Assembly: GCF_933775445.1 (NCBI RefSeq)
Contig: NC_065874.1
Span: 29,644,501-29,708,500, forward strand
From: Argentina anserina
Lineage: Eukaryota; Streptophyta; Magnoliopsida; Rosales; Rosaceae
Direction of reading: 5' to 3'
DNA length: 64,000 nucleotides
This document shows positions 1-11,199 of this stretch, piece by piece (the first letter of the stretch is position 1; each line of letters begins with the position of its first letter). The notes under the pieces are model-generated. The model was not told where the DNA came from, made no database searches, and was given only the letters and a program-made list of their open reading frames with translations. Position numbers and translations under genes: made by a program.

Positions 1-59
1 CATTGCGCGTCGCTAGAATCGCCAGAATTGGACGGTCATGACCTCCGCACATGAGAAAT

Positions 60-60
<1 letters not shown>

Positions 61-93
<33 letters not shown>
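61..93. repeat. TA dinucleotide microsatellite, left border of EPRV fragment
   Basis: A run of about 16 TA repeats directly precedes the first recognisable viral codons. A shorter TA run lies at the other end of the viral fragment. It translates as a Tyr/Ile repeat but is not coding. The 50-60 bases to its left are not recognised. Confidence 0.9.
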
Positions 94-96
<3 letters not shown>

Positions 97-1094
97 ATTA
101 TGAATGGAATGTTATGCCATTTGGTCTTAAGAATGCTCCTAATGAATTCCAAAATATTATGAACGACATTTTTAATCCTTACAGTCACTTTTCAATTGTG
201 TACATCGATGATGTCCTAATCTTCTCTCAATCCATTGATCAACATTGGAAACATCTTCACCAATTCTTTTCTATTATAAAAAACAATGGTTTAGTGGTAT
301 CCGCTTCAAAAATAAAACTATTTCAGTCAAACATCAGATTCCTAGGATTCAATATCCATCACTTACAAATTCAACCCATTAACCGAGTAATTCAATTTGC
401 AGACAAATTCTCAGATGTCATACTAGACAAAACTCAACTACAGAGATTTCTTGGATCATTCATAGCAGATTTCTATCAAAATCTCAGAAAGAAATGCAAA
501 CCCTTATTTGACAGATTAAATAAAAATCCTCCTCCTTGGACTATTACTCATACATCTATAGTCAGAGAAATCAAAAATCATGTTAAAACATTACCATGTT
601 TAGGAATTTCCCTTCCAGATGCCTTTAAGATAGTTGAAACTGACGCATCAGATATAGGATATGGTGGTATTCTTAAACAACAAATTTCTCCTAGTTATCC
701 CGAACAAATTGTCCGTTTTCATTCTGAAGCTTGGAACCCGGCTCAGGCTAATTACAACACAATCAAAAAAGAAATTTTATCTATTGTCTTATGTATCAGC
801 AAATTTCAAGATGATTTATTAAATCAAAAATTTTTAGTAAGGGTTGATTGCAAAAGTGCCAAAGATGTTTTAGAAAAAGATGTTCAAAACATTGCTAGTA
901 AGCAAATTTTTGCCAGATGGCAGGGCATTTTAAGTGTTTTTGATTTTGAAATTGCATTCATCAAAGGAAGTGACAATCATATTCCGGATTTCCTAACCAG
1001 AGAATTTTTACAGGGATCCTCATCATGCAGCCAGCTTCGGCCGCCCGACGGCGAAACACCGGAAAAGAAAAAGTCAATCCTACCACACCAGTAA
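94..1094 (+). pseudogene. Endogenous pararetrovirus (Caulimoviridae) RT-RNase H fragment
   Basis: This open frame encodes the C-terminal half of a reverse transcriptase followed by RNase H, the enzymes that copy and degrade the viral RNA template. Visible are the MPFGLKNAP motif, the palm YIDDVLIFS motif with both aspartates, and RNase H acidic residues in VETDASDIGYGG, the following KKEIL and VRVDCKSA. It ends in DFLTREF, a caulimovirid signature that separates it from Ty3/gypsy. Movement protein, coat protein, protease and the RT fingers are absent because the piece starts abruptly at the TA repeat. The next frame overlaps its end by about 70 bp, an order like that of florendovirus-type EPRVs (family placement is inference). 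There is no sign that it could form a virus. Confidence 0.88.
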
Positions 1095-1860
1095 TCAATC
1101 TTGCAACACCATCCCCAGTCAAAACAGAAATAATTAAGTCAGAAATTCCTGAGTCATCCACCAGTTTAGTCCCTCACACAGGCCATTCCTTATTGCCAAT
1201 TACCAATAAGTACAGTCCATTAGGTACTACCCTCAGTCCTATCAAACCAAATTATCAGTCAGCACTAGTTATCTCAAATAGTCATTATCCTTCTAATAAA
1301 TCTTTATCATTTTATAAAGATATTTTATATAAAACCCAGTCGGTCTCCATTAACTCAATCAAAGATCCCAATGACCCAAATAAAACATTGTACCATTACC
1401 TTTACATTAAACAAATCATCTCTTTATCACAATGGGAAGAAACCCCCTACCGTCCTCATCAATCATTTGCATGCACTTACCATGAGTATATTGATGCATG
1501 GTACAAAATCTTCCTCTTCCAAACATAGGATTTCAATCATTCATGGTTTCTTAATTTTGATAAAAATTTCAAACGCCAATTTCCCCTGTGGTTTGGTGAA
1601 TGGTGGGAGTACTATGGAGCTTTCTGTGATCTCCTTCCCCCAGAACTTCAAAACTTAGTCACCAAGTATTCTGAAGTAGTTCCCCATTCAAAGTATGAAC
1701 AGAATTTCACTCCCACTCTATTGTTCATGTCCAAATATAAAATCCATTGGATCATGAAATGACATTATGAATTACACGACATAAATGTCATCTCTCGAAT
1801 TTTCTTAGTTAAATGGTGGGACAAGTTCAAAATAGAAAGAGTCATATAACAGTTCACCAG
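1025..1860 (+). pseudogene. EPRV downstream ORF, broken
   Basis: A second viral-type frame starts inside the end of the RNase H frame. It stays open to 1528 (167 codons, Pro/Ser/Thr-rich first half). Homology-like sequence then continues in other frames to about 1850, including aromatic motifs such as PLWFGEWWEYYG and KWWDKFK. Proteins of unknown function downstream of RT-RNase H are known in some EPRV groups. At least one frameshift and several stops make this copy non-functional. Function unknown. Confidence 0.6.
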
Positions 1861-1920
1861 AGAATTTTCAGTCATCCACAAACACTAGTCCCTACACAAT
1901 CTCCAGTTGTTATCCAGTCA

Positions 1921-1935
1921 TATATATATATATAT
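1921..1935. repeat. TA microsatellite, right border of EPRV fragment
   Basis: A run of seven to eight TA units closes the viral fragment. It lies 19 bp inside the intron that follows exon 7 of the sugar-transporter pseudogene, so the virus piece appears embedded in an intronic TA repeat. Confidence 0.8.
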
Positions 1936-1953
1936 GTGTTATCTGAACAATAC

Positions 1954-4541
1954 CAGGATCCCCAAAACTATGAAGAGCTCCTTTAATGACACTAGAGTTC
2001 CTCGAATTTGAGATGGACATGTTTCAGCAATATAGAGTGGAGCACCATGCATGGCCTGTCAAAACAAATTAGGAGTGGTTTTCTCCTTCTGCTTTGTTAG
2101 AAGCTACAGAAAAATGACACAAACTTACCATGCCAATACCAATGCCATATAAAAGACGCCCAACTAACAGTGCATCGAGTCCTGGAGCAAATCCAGTGAT
2201 CAGACCCCCAAGGAGGTAAAGTTTATAGTCTATTAAAAAGGTTTAAATTAGAAAAAAGATGCATCATGAAGGACCAAAACTGCAGAGTAAAGTAAATGAG
2301 CAAAGAAAAGGACACACCAAGGAAATAAGGAATTGGGTAGACAAGGAGAGAATAAAAAAGAGCTCCATAGAGAGAACCACTAACCTGCATCAAAACAATG
2401 TACTTTATGATTATTGATGTCCCCTTGTTTTTTTGGCAGACAATAGCAGAAGAATTTCTAATGACACAAGCAATTAACAAAAGTTCAATAATCTATACCA
2501 CATGACCAAGCTGAACAGCCGTCAGATTAAACCATGTTGTGCCACTAAGCTAAGCGGACTACGAAATATCAACATTAAAGTAAATTGGTCACACTTAATC
2601 ATCAAAACCACAAAAGCAAACATAGGGGTAGCAATGGTATATAAAACCATCCCAACCAATTCGTATAACAACCGTACCAAATACGTTGGTATACCAAATA
2701 CTAGGTACACGGTATATGGTACAGTATACCGTACCAACATTAAAAATATGGTAGGTAGGTGGTATAGATTTTCCATATACCATGGTATATCGTACCTACC
2801 AACTTATATTATATTAAATTATTTAATTAAATATATATATATATCTTTAAATTTCAACCGTAAATTTATTGAAAAATAAATCCAAACCGTATAAATCTAC
2901 TAATCTTAATCTAATCTCTCTGAGTTTCTTTCTCAAGTACACTCTTTTTCTCGTCTTCAATTTCTTTATTTAATTATAAATGAATCGATTCAATCGAATT
3001 CCGAAGTACAAATGCTTAGATCTATCAGTAGCACCATCACTGCTTACAACATGTCAACATATATCGCATTTAAACCTATCATTTATTTTTTCAATTGTTT
3101 TGAGAATTCATAAGTACTTTTACAGTTTGACTATTTGGACTTTGGCTTTCTATTTATGACTTTGTATTTGGTAATTTGGTTGAAGTTATATAAGACTTTG
3201 GAATTCTATTGATATTTCACTTATTTGTTATTACTTATTTGGATTGAGCCTTTAAATTGTTAGACCTTAAATATGTTGGTACAAGCCCATTACCAACTGT
3301 ACCAACCGTACCACTTAATTGGTATAACAACGTTATTGGTTGGTATAAATTGTGGATTTTTCATACCAAATATGTATTGGTTGGTATATGATATTGGAAA
3401 ATTAAGACTGGTATACCAACCAATCCAGCCCTAAGCAAACCAGTAGAAGTCTAAAAGTGAGGTATACCGTTAGTGAGATGGTAGCACCAGAAGTCGCACC
3501 AATGTCATACCCAAATAACAGACCACCCAATGCTGGAAACACAAAACTGGAATTCCAAGGGAAGCTGGTTATTAACACAATTACAAGAACCAGAATGTAG
3601 AAAAATGTTCAAACACAAATTTCAGCAGATTGCAGGCTCTACATTCATCTCAAGGCTTTTTCTTTCTATAATATAATTTATAAACTGCAGAGGCATAGCT
3701 TGCTACTCTTCAAAAAGCAGTCAATTGGTTTCAATCAGTACCTAGCTCTAGTTCAGTTCCTCCATTAAAATGATTTCCAAAATGTTATCCCCCTTATTAC
3801 CTAAAAAGTAGAGAGATTTCCAAGCATAAACTTCAGCACAATGCACTATGCAAGTTCATCTGAAGGCTGCTTCTTTCTTTAGTTTAAATATTCACTTACA
3901 AGGCATACAGTAGTTTGCAAACCTGAAAAAAAAAAAAAAAACTCAAGCTTCACTACCAAAGAAAGACTAAAGCTTAAAACTTTAAGGTCCTTTTTCAAGA
4001 TTCAATTCAGGTCATTCATTACATTGAATAACAAAAGTGAGGTTTTAAAAAGAACACACATTTACTCAAAGCATGAGAAAAATCATATGAATAAACAAAC
4101 TGGGTTAAAAAAAAGTACGGAATAATCACAGAAACCCAAGAGAAATCCTCTTGGGGAGTTGCCTCAGGGATAAGTGACTGAGCCTCATCCCCTGAAGAAT
4201 AGTCATTCTCATATCCAACCTACACAAGAAACCAACCAATACAAAATGAATCCTATTGCTAAAAAACCAAGAAACAAAAAAAGCAAAATCTGAAATGGGA
4301 TGTGGTCAGTTTGGTGTGTCGTAACATTGAATCTGAATTGCTTTGATGATGATGATGATGATGATTTTGGGTTTTTGAAAGTGCCAAACTTGGCCCTGAA
4401 ACAACAAGAGGAAGAACGAGGGGGATGAGGGGTAACGAGGGCATTAGAGAAAAGTGGGATTACAGGTCTCTTGTTCTTGGGCTGATGGATAGGTGGTGAG
4501 TAGTGTGTGTTGTTGAACAGTGGCCAAGTTGAGAAAGCCAT
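1954..4541 (-). pseudogene. Plastid sugar transporter (D-xylose-proton symporter-like 3 type), 5' part
   Basis: Seven exons of a major-facilitator sugar transporter are recognisable on the minus strand: 4541-4326 (Ser-rich transit peptide starting MAFSTWPLF), 4219-4119, 3546-3468 (first membrane helix, FPALGGLLFGYDIGATSGAT), 2558-2499, 2394-2318 (GSLYGALF), about 2222-2129 (GRLLYGIGIGM) and 2055-1954 (AMHGAPLYIAETCPSQIRG). All have usable GT-AG borders and compatible phases. The family is the inner-envelope/vacuolar glucose-xylose transporter group near At5g59250. The copy is dead. Exon 4 has an in-frame TAG, the conserved ADFLGRR loop reads PYFLG, about 30 bp are missing at the start of exon 6, and the last two thirds of the protein are absent beyond the viral insertion. 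A hAT element sits in the third intron. Confidence 0.82.
2623..3433. mobile_element. hAT-type non-autonomous element, 811 bp
   Basis: Its borders are set by comparison with the second copy of the locus at 12531-12538, which lacks it. The ends are TAGGGGTAGC and, reverse-complemented, TAGGGCTGG. The flanking 8-bp duplication is agcaaaca/agcaaacc (empty site agcaaacc). The outer parts are rich in GGTATACC/GGTAC motifs in both orientations. No transposase is visible. An 8-bp target duplication and TAGGG termini are typical of hAT elements. Confidence 0.85.
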
Positions 4542-4629
4542 GTTTGGTAGTGATGAAGTGCCCCCCAGAAGGTTGTTAATTGGTCGTTGATATATCCCGC
4601 TTCAGTCTCTCTCTCTGTGATCAGTGAGG

Positions 4630-6925
4630 CAGTGTTTGGGTTCCAAGAATTTGAAAGTAAAGAGATTTGAAGTGAAGCATTTTGAAAAGTGATCAGATTT
4701 TAAAAGGTAAAGGACTTTGGGTAGGTCAATTTTTTTATGCAAGGGATTTAATCTTGAGATTTTATAACATTTACTTTCTTCTGATAATATAATTTTTTAT
4801 TTTTACTTTTGCTCTATTACTATCATAATTAATTAAATTCTTTTTACTTACTATACTAGTATTAGTATTGAGCTTAGTTTATATATTGTGCGTAAATCAA
4901 TGGAGTTTATTTCACAATTTACATGCCTCAATAGAGGATTAAATTGAGAACAAAGTACTTTTCAACATAAGAGTAACTAATAAAATTAATATCATGGACT
5001 ACATTCTCTATTTCTTACTAAAATTAGACTAGCCAAGAAACCAAACGTTCTACAGCTAAATAATTTTTTTGATCTGACGGCAGATAAATAATGAATTACA
5101 GATTACAAAAATGAGATGTTCTTAAGAATGAGAAAGCAGGGGAAGAATCATATCTTGGAATGACTACCTATTATCCACATTTACAAGGGGAAGCTGTAAA
5201 TTAAAACAGTTGATCATTCCAATATAATTTACAAGACGTTAGCCAGTAATCCCACTATCGGTTCCTGACACTAGCAAAATTTCACCAATCCCTCACAACT
5301 TGATATATTGCAGGCCAATGCATCATTTTCTTTGTCCAAGAAAGAGTAATTCACAATTGCCTTGAACATATAAGATTACACAAATCATTACGTTATCAAT
5401 CAAGTATAAACAACACCTATACACTAACTGGAAATGTTATATGGTATGATAAAACATTTTAATAAAACAATAGGCTTGCATTTCTTTGATACCCAACTAA
5501 TAACTAATTTCATAAACCACAGGGCAATACAGTTCCTGGGGCTTAAAGCCACAATGGTATTCATAGAACCATAGTAAAAACGATGGTATGTATACGCTCT
5601 CAGAACAAACAAAGACTTTGGAGGGGAAGTATTCTGGTTTTCTCCAGTAACTACAACTAGTTTTCTAAAGGGGAGAGTTACTTGTACTTGAATAGTAGCA
5701 GAACAACAAAAGGAGATGGTGAAGTTAAAGTTAAAGTGTGATTCATTCTATGCAATCAGAGATTTATACCACAGTAAAGTTAAAGTGTAATTCTAACCGC
5801 AATGGATATTCTATTCCATCAAAATTTCATTAATCTAGTAAAAAAAAATGCAGACATGAGATGAAGTTCAAAGTATCTTGTAGCACAAAATTAAAATGCA
5901 GATCTCTCATTTTTCTTTATTGATATAAAGATGCATAGACCCAAGTGCTAGAGCTAATCAATGAAGCCCCAAAACCTACTTTGTCTCATACATCATTTCG
6001 GGTTAACGATCTAGACCTAGAGCTTTGAGACCCAGAAACTGCAGAGCTAAAGTCTACCCACATTTGCAGATACAACCAACGACACATTTGCACAGTTGCA
6101 ATAAGTAGCAACTCTATTCAGAAAACAGTTCTTCCCATTTGTAGATACAAGTCTTTGTCTTAACCAATTTGTTCACTCACTTAAAGAGCTATCTTGACCT
6201 TGACTACTTAAACTCTTAACAATCGTGACTACTGACAATATTCATTACAGACTAAACCAACCTCTATGTTTCTCCCCAATCTCTATATTTTTCATCTCCT
6301 ATACCAAAACCATCCTTACATAAGATCAGGGCAGGAGAAGTTTGCCAGTCACTTGCTCATAACTAGATTGAAATTTCAAGGGTACAAACAACAAATTATG
6401 CACAGATAAATGGATGATTTAAAAATGCCACAAGCTCCAAACCCTTTCTACCACAACTCTCAAAATCCAGATTCAGTTTCGTATCTCATAAAACCCAGAA
6501 CCCAAAAAAAGTCTCAAGAACACATAAGATAGATCGCCCAAATTGGAGATCTGAACACGTCAAATTCAACGATATAACTCTAGATTACAAAGAAACACAA
6601 GTCCATGAGTTTGGAACAAACCTGAGAATGAGCGATTAAAGGAGATGAATTAGCGAGGAATCGAGTCTGTCTCCATCGCCACTGAGAATTTCAAAATGAC
6701 ACCTCTCTAGGTGGAATTGAGACAAGGGATTCTCCTCAATGAAAATCCCTTCTAATATTCTTTATTAAAGTCTCGGGTATTCAAAGTCCCTCCCAGTTTT
6801 TTTTGCCAAACAAGGTATTCAAAGTCCCTCCCGGTTTTTTTACCAAACAAGGGATTTTTCCACGTGAGATTTGAAATCCCTTAAAAATGTCATCTAACTC
6901 CTCCAACTCCCTTACCTAAACACTG
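4630..6925. mobile_element. Candidate 2.3-kb DNA element with short terminal inverted repeats
   Basis: The ends CAGTGTTTGGGT and ACCTAAACACTG form a 12-bp inverted repeat with one mismatch. Sub-terminal sequence on both sides carries variants of GGATTTnAAATCCC, common in plant PIF/hAT/MULE elements. A clean target duplication is not seen; agtgag occurs near both ends. No transposase frame exists inside. The right part (6720-6620, minus strand) looks like a 5' leader exon ending at a CAG|GTTTGT donor, so the element may contain a transcribed but non-coding unit. The alternative is ordinary intergenic sequence with a chance inverted repeat. Confidence 0.4.
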
Positions 6926-7689
6926 TCTGAGTGAGTTTTCTTACTTTATTTTGCTTCGATTTTGACTTAGATCTTAGCACTTGTGTAATAAGACGTATTT
7001 TCTTAAAAAAATTTCTTTAAATTGATAATAATATCTTGGTAACTACTAGGGATGCCTAAATTAGAAGCTATAAAAAAAATAAAACAAAGAAAGAAAGAAA
7101 AAAGGGGAGTATGGAAGGATCGGTATCGAAACCGACTTAAGTCACCGACTAAACAGGAGATTGAGGGAGGGAGAGAGAAGGGAGGGGGAACCTCTCTCTC
7201 TGCCTTGGGGTATGGGAGTCGAATTTAACAACTGGTCCACTTCGATGATGAAAATCTTCATCCTCTCTTACCCGGAAATCCAACAGTTAGGTTTTTTTGA
7301 ATTGAGGTAATATTATCGATTGTTCATGCAAGTGAATCGGATTTAAACTTGTATTATTTTCTATTGATTTTGGGGTGGGATGTTACAACTTGGCTTCTTG
7401 TTCAATATCTGATCCACCAGAATGGGAACAATGTGTGTGCGTTTGTTAAGTACTTGAGACTTCAGAATCAGATTTGTTCTAAGCATCCACTATCCAATAA
7501 AGTAAGGAATGATGTAAATGGGACTAGGTTTGGCCTCACGATCTTGAACTCAAATGAGGCTTATCAGAGATGGATTTGTACAAATATAATTATAAGCAAA
7601 AGTGTTACAAGATAACAAGTTTATACAACTGAAGAAGTGCACCTTTTGTATGCACAAACTACTGTTTTTGGGGTTTGTGGTTGGAGAAT
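6926..7689. other. Intergenic, no gene recognised
   Basis: A purine-rich stretch (7080-7200) and an 88-codon frame (7349-7615) without recognisable domains are present. Bases about 7450-7530 resemble 11090-11165 (both contain gatttgttctaagcatcca), so this is part of a dispersed local repeat rather than a gene. Confidence 0.5.
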
Positions 7690-8290
7690 ATGGCATACAA
7701 GTTGAGGGGAGAAGGTGCGTGCAATTAGAGAGTGGCTAGCCCCTAAAACAGTATTGATGGTGAGGAGCATTCATGGATTGGCTACATTTTACATGCATTT
7801 TGTGAAGGATTTCAGCTCCATCACTGCCCCAATTACTGAATATATGAACAAAAACATGTTTTATTGGGGTGAGGAACAACTGAACAAGAGAAGAGCATTG
7901 CACTTGTAAAAATGAAGCTTAATATCAAAAACAAGAGGAGCTAAATTTTTAGCTCCTCTTGATTTTGACAAAATATTTGAAGTTGAATGTGATGCAACTC
8001 CACTAGGAGCGGGAGTTGTTTTGTCTCAAGAGAAGAGGGCAACTATGTGCATTCTTCAGTGAGAAGTTAAGTGAAACTCACCAAAAGTGGAGTACTTATA
8101 TGACTAAGAGTTTTATGTTGTAGTGAAGGCTCTAAGGCTGTGAAATCATTATTGATTAAGATGGAGTTCATCTTATTCACTTACCATCATGATGTAAAGC
8201 TACTGAATAAGCATAAGCATGTGAACAAGATGCATATTAGATGGGTGACGTTTAGGTAACAATATTGAGGTGGAAAAGCAACAAACTACT
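7690..8290 (+). pseudogene. Ty3/gypsy polyprotein relic (RT end and RNase H)
   Basis: A translated frame reads [12 protein letters not shown], then [17 protein letters not shown] and [16 protein letters not shown]. This is the RT thumb/RNase H junction of plant Ty3/gypsy elements. After frameshifts, degraded RNase H motifs follow (EVECDATPLGAGVVLSQEKRA, then a remnant of the YDxEFYAVVxALRxW block). Many stops and no LTRs are visible. It lies just beyond the 3' end of the GRAS gene and runs toward it. A fossil fragment. Confidence 0.8.
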
Positions 8291-8649
8291 CTAGTGCACA
8301 TGTAATTAAATGGCCCGTAAGTTCATATAAGAAAATTTCACAATTGAGACATAGTGTAGGAAAAACATAAACAACTTATGTATTATAGTGATCATAGATA
8401 ACATAGCACCTGCCAACAAAGAGTGTCTTCCATAAGCTAATACCCTAACAACAAGCTCAGTATAACCCCGAAAGACTGGTCTTATATCGGTTACATATGA
8501 CAGAGATGAATAAAAAATGGATATTAAAAATGATGCATGACTTCATACCATGAAACAATAGCATACAAGAGAAAATTGTATGTGAAAGATTACAGGAAAA
8601 AAATGAGTATCAAACAAAATAATGAAAACAAGAGGTTTTTGTAAAACTC

Positions 8650-10689
8650 CTACACGCCTTTCCAGAAGGATAGGGCAAAGAGGACTCTCCCTCTCCATCC
8701 ATGCAACATCCAATTTTCATCTTCATCAATGCTAAAGTCATTGTGATAGCCTATCGACTTGAACGTATTCTTCACCTTCATTAACAACTCCTGGTCTAAT
8801 GGGAGCTGCTTAAATCCAGCCCTTACATTCCTAACCTGCCACTTTTGATATGTTTCAGGCCTTTCAACTATTTCCAAACCCTCACAAGCCACTACATTCA
8901 TTATCTCTCCACCAAGTACTACTCTTTCGAAAAGCAATCGTTGTTTATCCTCACAAGGCATTGTGGCCTCATAAATATCAAAGTGTGCATTGAAGTAAGA
9001 GATAGCTTGTTTGAAACGTGTGAGAAAGAATGATGAATTGTGTGCCCCATTGACAACCCCATGGATAAATATTTCTGGATTGATTTTCCTGATCAACTTT
9101 AGTACATCATCTCTTGGACTGTTTCCAATCATTGTCACTTCAGGAACGTGCCTCAACCGGTGTAAACAGTTCACCACAATCAGCTTATTTCTGTCTATTT
9201 TGAGATCATCCAATCCTATAGTTTCCCATTTCTGAGCAATGACCTGGAATTCAAACGATACACCAAATCTTCTAGAATACTTTGCTAACCGACGACCAGT
9301 TTCCTCAACCCTCTCTGTGGGTCTAAAACCTGGTTGCGGAAGCTCAATCGCTGTGATATGAAGCTTAGGTGGTCCGCCATGTCTCTCTGAAAGCCGTTGG
9401 ATGAGGGAGGGCCATTGGAAACCATAAGAAATACCAAAATCAATAATGTGAAGGCTTGTTGCTTTTTCTGCTAGTTTAATAATTGTCATATTGGCAAAAA
9501 ATTGTGTAAGTTTCCAGAAAGGGAATGTCGTGATAGATGTCTGATGACCTTTCAGTATTTCAACAGTTAATATCTTCGGACCAACAATATATGAATGCAA
9601 CGGGGCTCTAGTATCAGCCAAGCGTACCTGGAGGCCATCGGCAAAGTAATGAGCCAGTCTCTGGGTTGCATCACCATAGGGAGACGAGTGCTGCCTGATC
9701 TGCTTCAGTAGTACACTAGCATTTCTTTGGTCATAACTTGCAACAGCTTGCGCGCATTGGATTAACATTGTTCGCAAATCTACTACTCTATCTTCTTTAG
9801 TTCGTCTCTTTGAGCGTACATGCTTAGATTCTTCTGAGTATTTGCTTCCTTCGTTACAAGACTCATGAAGCGAACTAGAATTGACGGATTTACAATTCGC
9901 AGTTTGACAGAGCATTAACTTATCAAACATTTCTTGCAGCTCAGAGTCGTCAGTAGAATATGCAACTGAGTAAAGTGACTGCTTGTTGCTCCTCCATTCT
10001 TCTAGACAATGATCATCCAGTCTTCGACGATCTTTCTTTGTCTCTGATCCATTTTTTGAGTTGTACCCGTCACTTCGTTGCTCATACACCGAAGTTAAAC
10101 CTGTATGTGTTTGAGGACCCTGAAGCATTGGTTGGAACCTCTTAGCCTTAAGGATTTTAAACTTTGCATGCCAGTTGTTTTCTTCCTCCACCCTTCGAGA
10201 ATTCCCAAGACTTTGCAGCTTTGAAATTGAATTGGAAACCAAAGAGGTATCCGGATGACACTTAGCAAGAGAATACGGGACATCAGCAACCCCATCTGTC
10301 TTGCCATAAATAGCGCCACCAGTGCTGAAAAAACTCTCCTTGTAATCATCCGGGTTCTCATAGCTTTGGTCTAGTGTTGTTGAATCCTTTTGATGAATGA
10401 CATCATAGAAAGATTTCGCAGCAGCTTGGAGGGCCAAACAGTCATGTATCATACAAGGCTTATCCTCAATGTCCTCTTCAAGAAGAATATCACTTATATA
10501 CCTGAGAACAGGAGTGTTGTCGTCATAATTGTCACCAGCATACTCGTCTGAGGCCGGGTTCAAAGATGTACAACAATCACCAGGGAGGTCTAAGTTGGCT
10601 GGAATGAAAAGGGGGTTGATGAGTTCATGATTATCATCTGAAGAAGAATTGTTTGAAACTGAGCCTTGATCAGATAGGAAAGATTCCAT
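8650..10689 (-). CDS. GRAS-family transcriptional regulator, LISCL subgroup (SCL14/SCL33-like)
   Basis: A single coding exon of 679 codons starts at ATG 10689. An in-frame upstream extension begins with GTG and lies just after a splice acceptor, so it is 5' UTR. The C-terminal GRAS domain spans about residues 303-679, with the first leucine-rich region (VDLRTMLIQCAQAVA), the VHIID-type motif LHIIDFGISYGFQW at 413-426, the RVEETGRRL segment, and the closing SAW motif GWRGRVLFALSFW. The N-terminal part carries the LISCL hallmark around YISDILLEEDIEDKPCM and LQAAAKSFYDVI. LISCL proteins act in the nucleus as co-regulators; SCL14 partners TGA bZIP factors in detoxification responses (family knowledge). 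No lesion is seen, and length and motifs are normal for the family. An intronless coding region is usual for GRAS genes. Confidence 0.93.
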   Translation of the reverse strand: MESFLSDQGSVSNNSSSDDNHELINPLFIPANLDLPGDCCTSLNPASDEYAGDNYDDNTPVLRYISDILLEEDIEDKPCMIHDCLALQAAAKSFYDVIHQKDSTTLDQSYENPDDYKESFFSTGGAIYGKTDGVADVPYSLAKCHPDTSLVSNSISKLQSLGNSRRVEEENNWHAKFKILKAKRFQPMLQGPQTHTGLTSVYEQRSDGYNSKNGSETKKDRRRLDDHCLEEWRSNKQSLYSVAYSTDDSELQEMFDKLMLCQTANCKSVNSSSLHESCNEGSKYSEESKHVRSKRRTKEDRVVDLRTMLIQCAQAVASYDQRNASVLLKQIRQHSSPYGDATQRLAHYFADGLQVRLADTRAPLHSYIVGPKILTVEILKGHQTSITTFPFWKLTQFFANMTIIKLAEKATSLHIIDFGISYGFQWPSLIQRLSERHGGPPKLHITAIELPQPGFRPTERVEETGRRLAKYSRRFGVSFEFQVIAQKWETIGLDDLKIDRNKLIVVNCLHRLRHVPEVTMIGNSPRDDVLKLIRKINPEIFIHGVVNGAHNSSFFLTRFKQAISYFNAHFDIYEATMPCEDKQRLLFERVVLGGEIMNVVACEGLEIVERPETYQKWQVRNVRAGFKQLPLDQELLMKVKNTFKSIGYHNDFSIDEDENWMLHGWRGRVLFALSFWKGV

Positions 10690-10745
10690 GGGAACAGAAA
10701 ATCTGCAGGAAGATTTTGGAGAGTATGCCACACCTGAGGATAATA
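10690..10745 (-). promoter_or_regulatory. 5' UTR with splice acceptor of the GRAS gene
   Basis: Reading toward the gene, a pyrimidine-containing tract ends in CAG immediately before GTGTGGCATAC, 43 bases upstream of the ATG. This fits a 5' UTR intron, common in this gene group. The first leader exon was not located. Confidence 0.5.
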
Positions 10746-11199
10746 GTAATGATTAGTCACAGACTATGTATGTCATATATATGCCCCTGAGAAAAAGCTC
10801 CACGGCTGCCCGTAATCAATTCAATACCCTCTGGGAAGGCATCGAAGCAACTCCAAAGATGTCAGCCGCCCTCCTGTTATTAGTCAAGGAGCTTTTTATT
10901 GACTAACCACGTTTGTTTGCTTGGAGTTTGGACTAATCACGACCATGCTAAAAGTCTGGTATTAAGTAGTACATGTATGTGGATGCTGAGATTAGATCAT
11001 TTAGGTGCAATTGATCTAATCATTTAGGTTGTGGATATTTTGTTTCGACTTTTGACTTGGATGATTCTTAGCATTTGGCTTGGATGATACTTGAGACTTG
11101 AGAATATGGGATTTGTTCTAAGCATCCAATAAAGTAAGGAATGATGCAAATGGGGCTAATTTTGTAGCAGCAGCAGTTACATTCTGAAATATAAGTTAG
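10746..11199. other. Intergenic; short local repeats
   Basis: Bases 10941-11000 resemble 15716-15774 (gaccatgc then aaaagtctggtatt), and 11090-11165 resemble 7450-7530. No gene or RNA was recognised. The matches show that pieces of this neighbourhood were copied at both sides of the GRAS gene. Confidence 0.5.

Noticed and set aside
51..110. Open frame starting with a Tyr/Ile repeat before the RT
   Set aside because: It is the translation of the TA microsatellite and not part of the viral protein.
10690..10731. 14-residue N-terminal extension of the GRAS protein
   Set aside because: It begins with GTG right after a splice acceptor; the first ATG in frame is at 10689.
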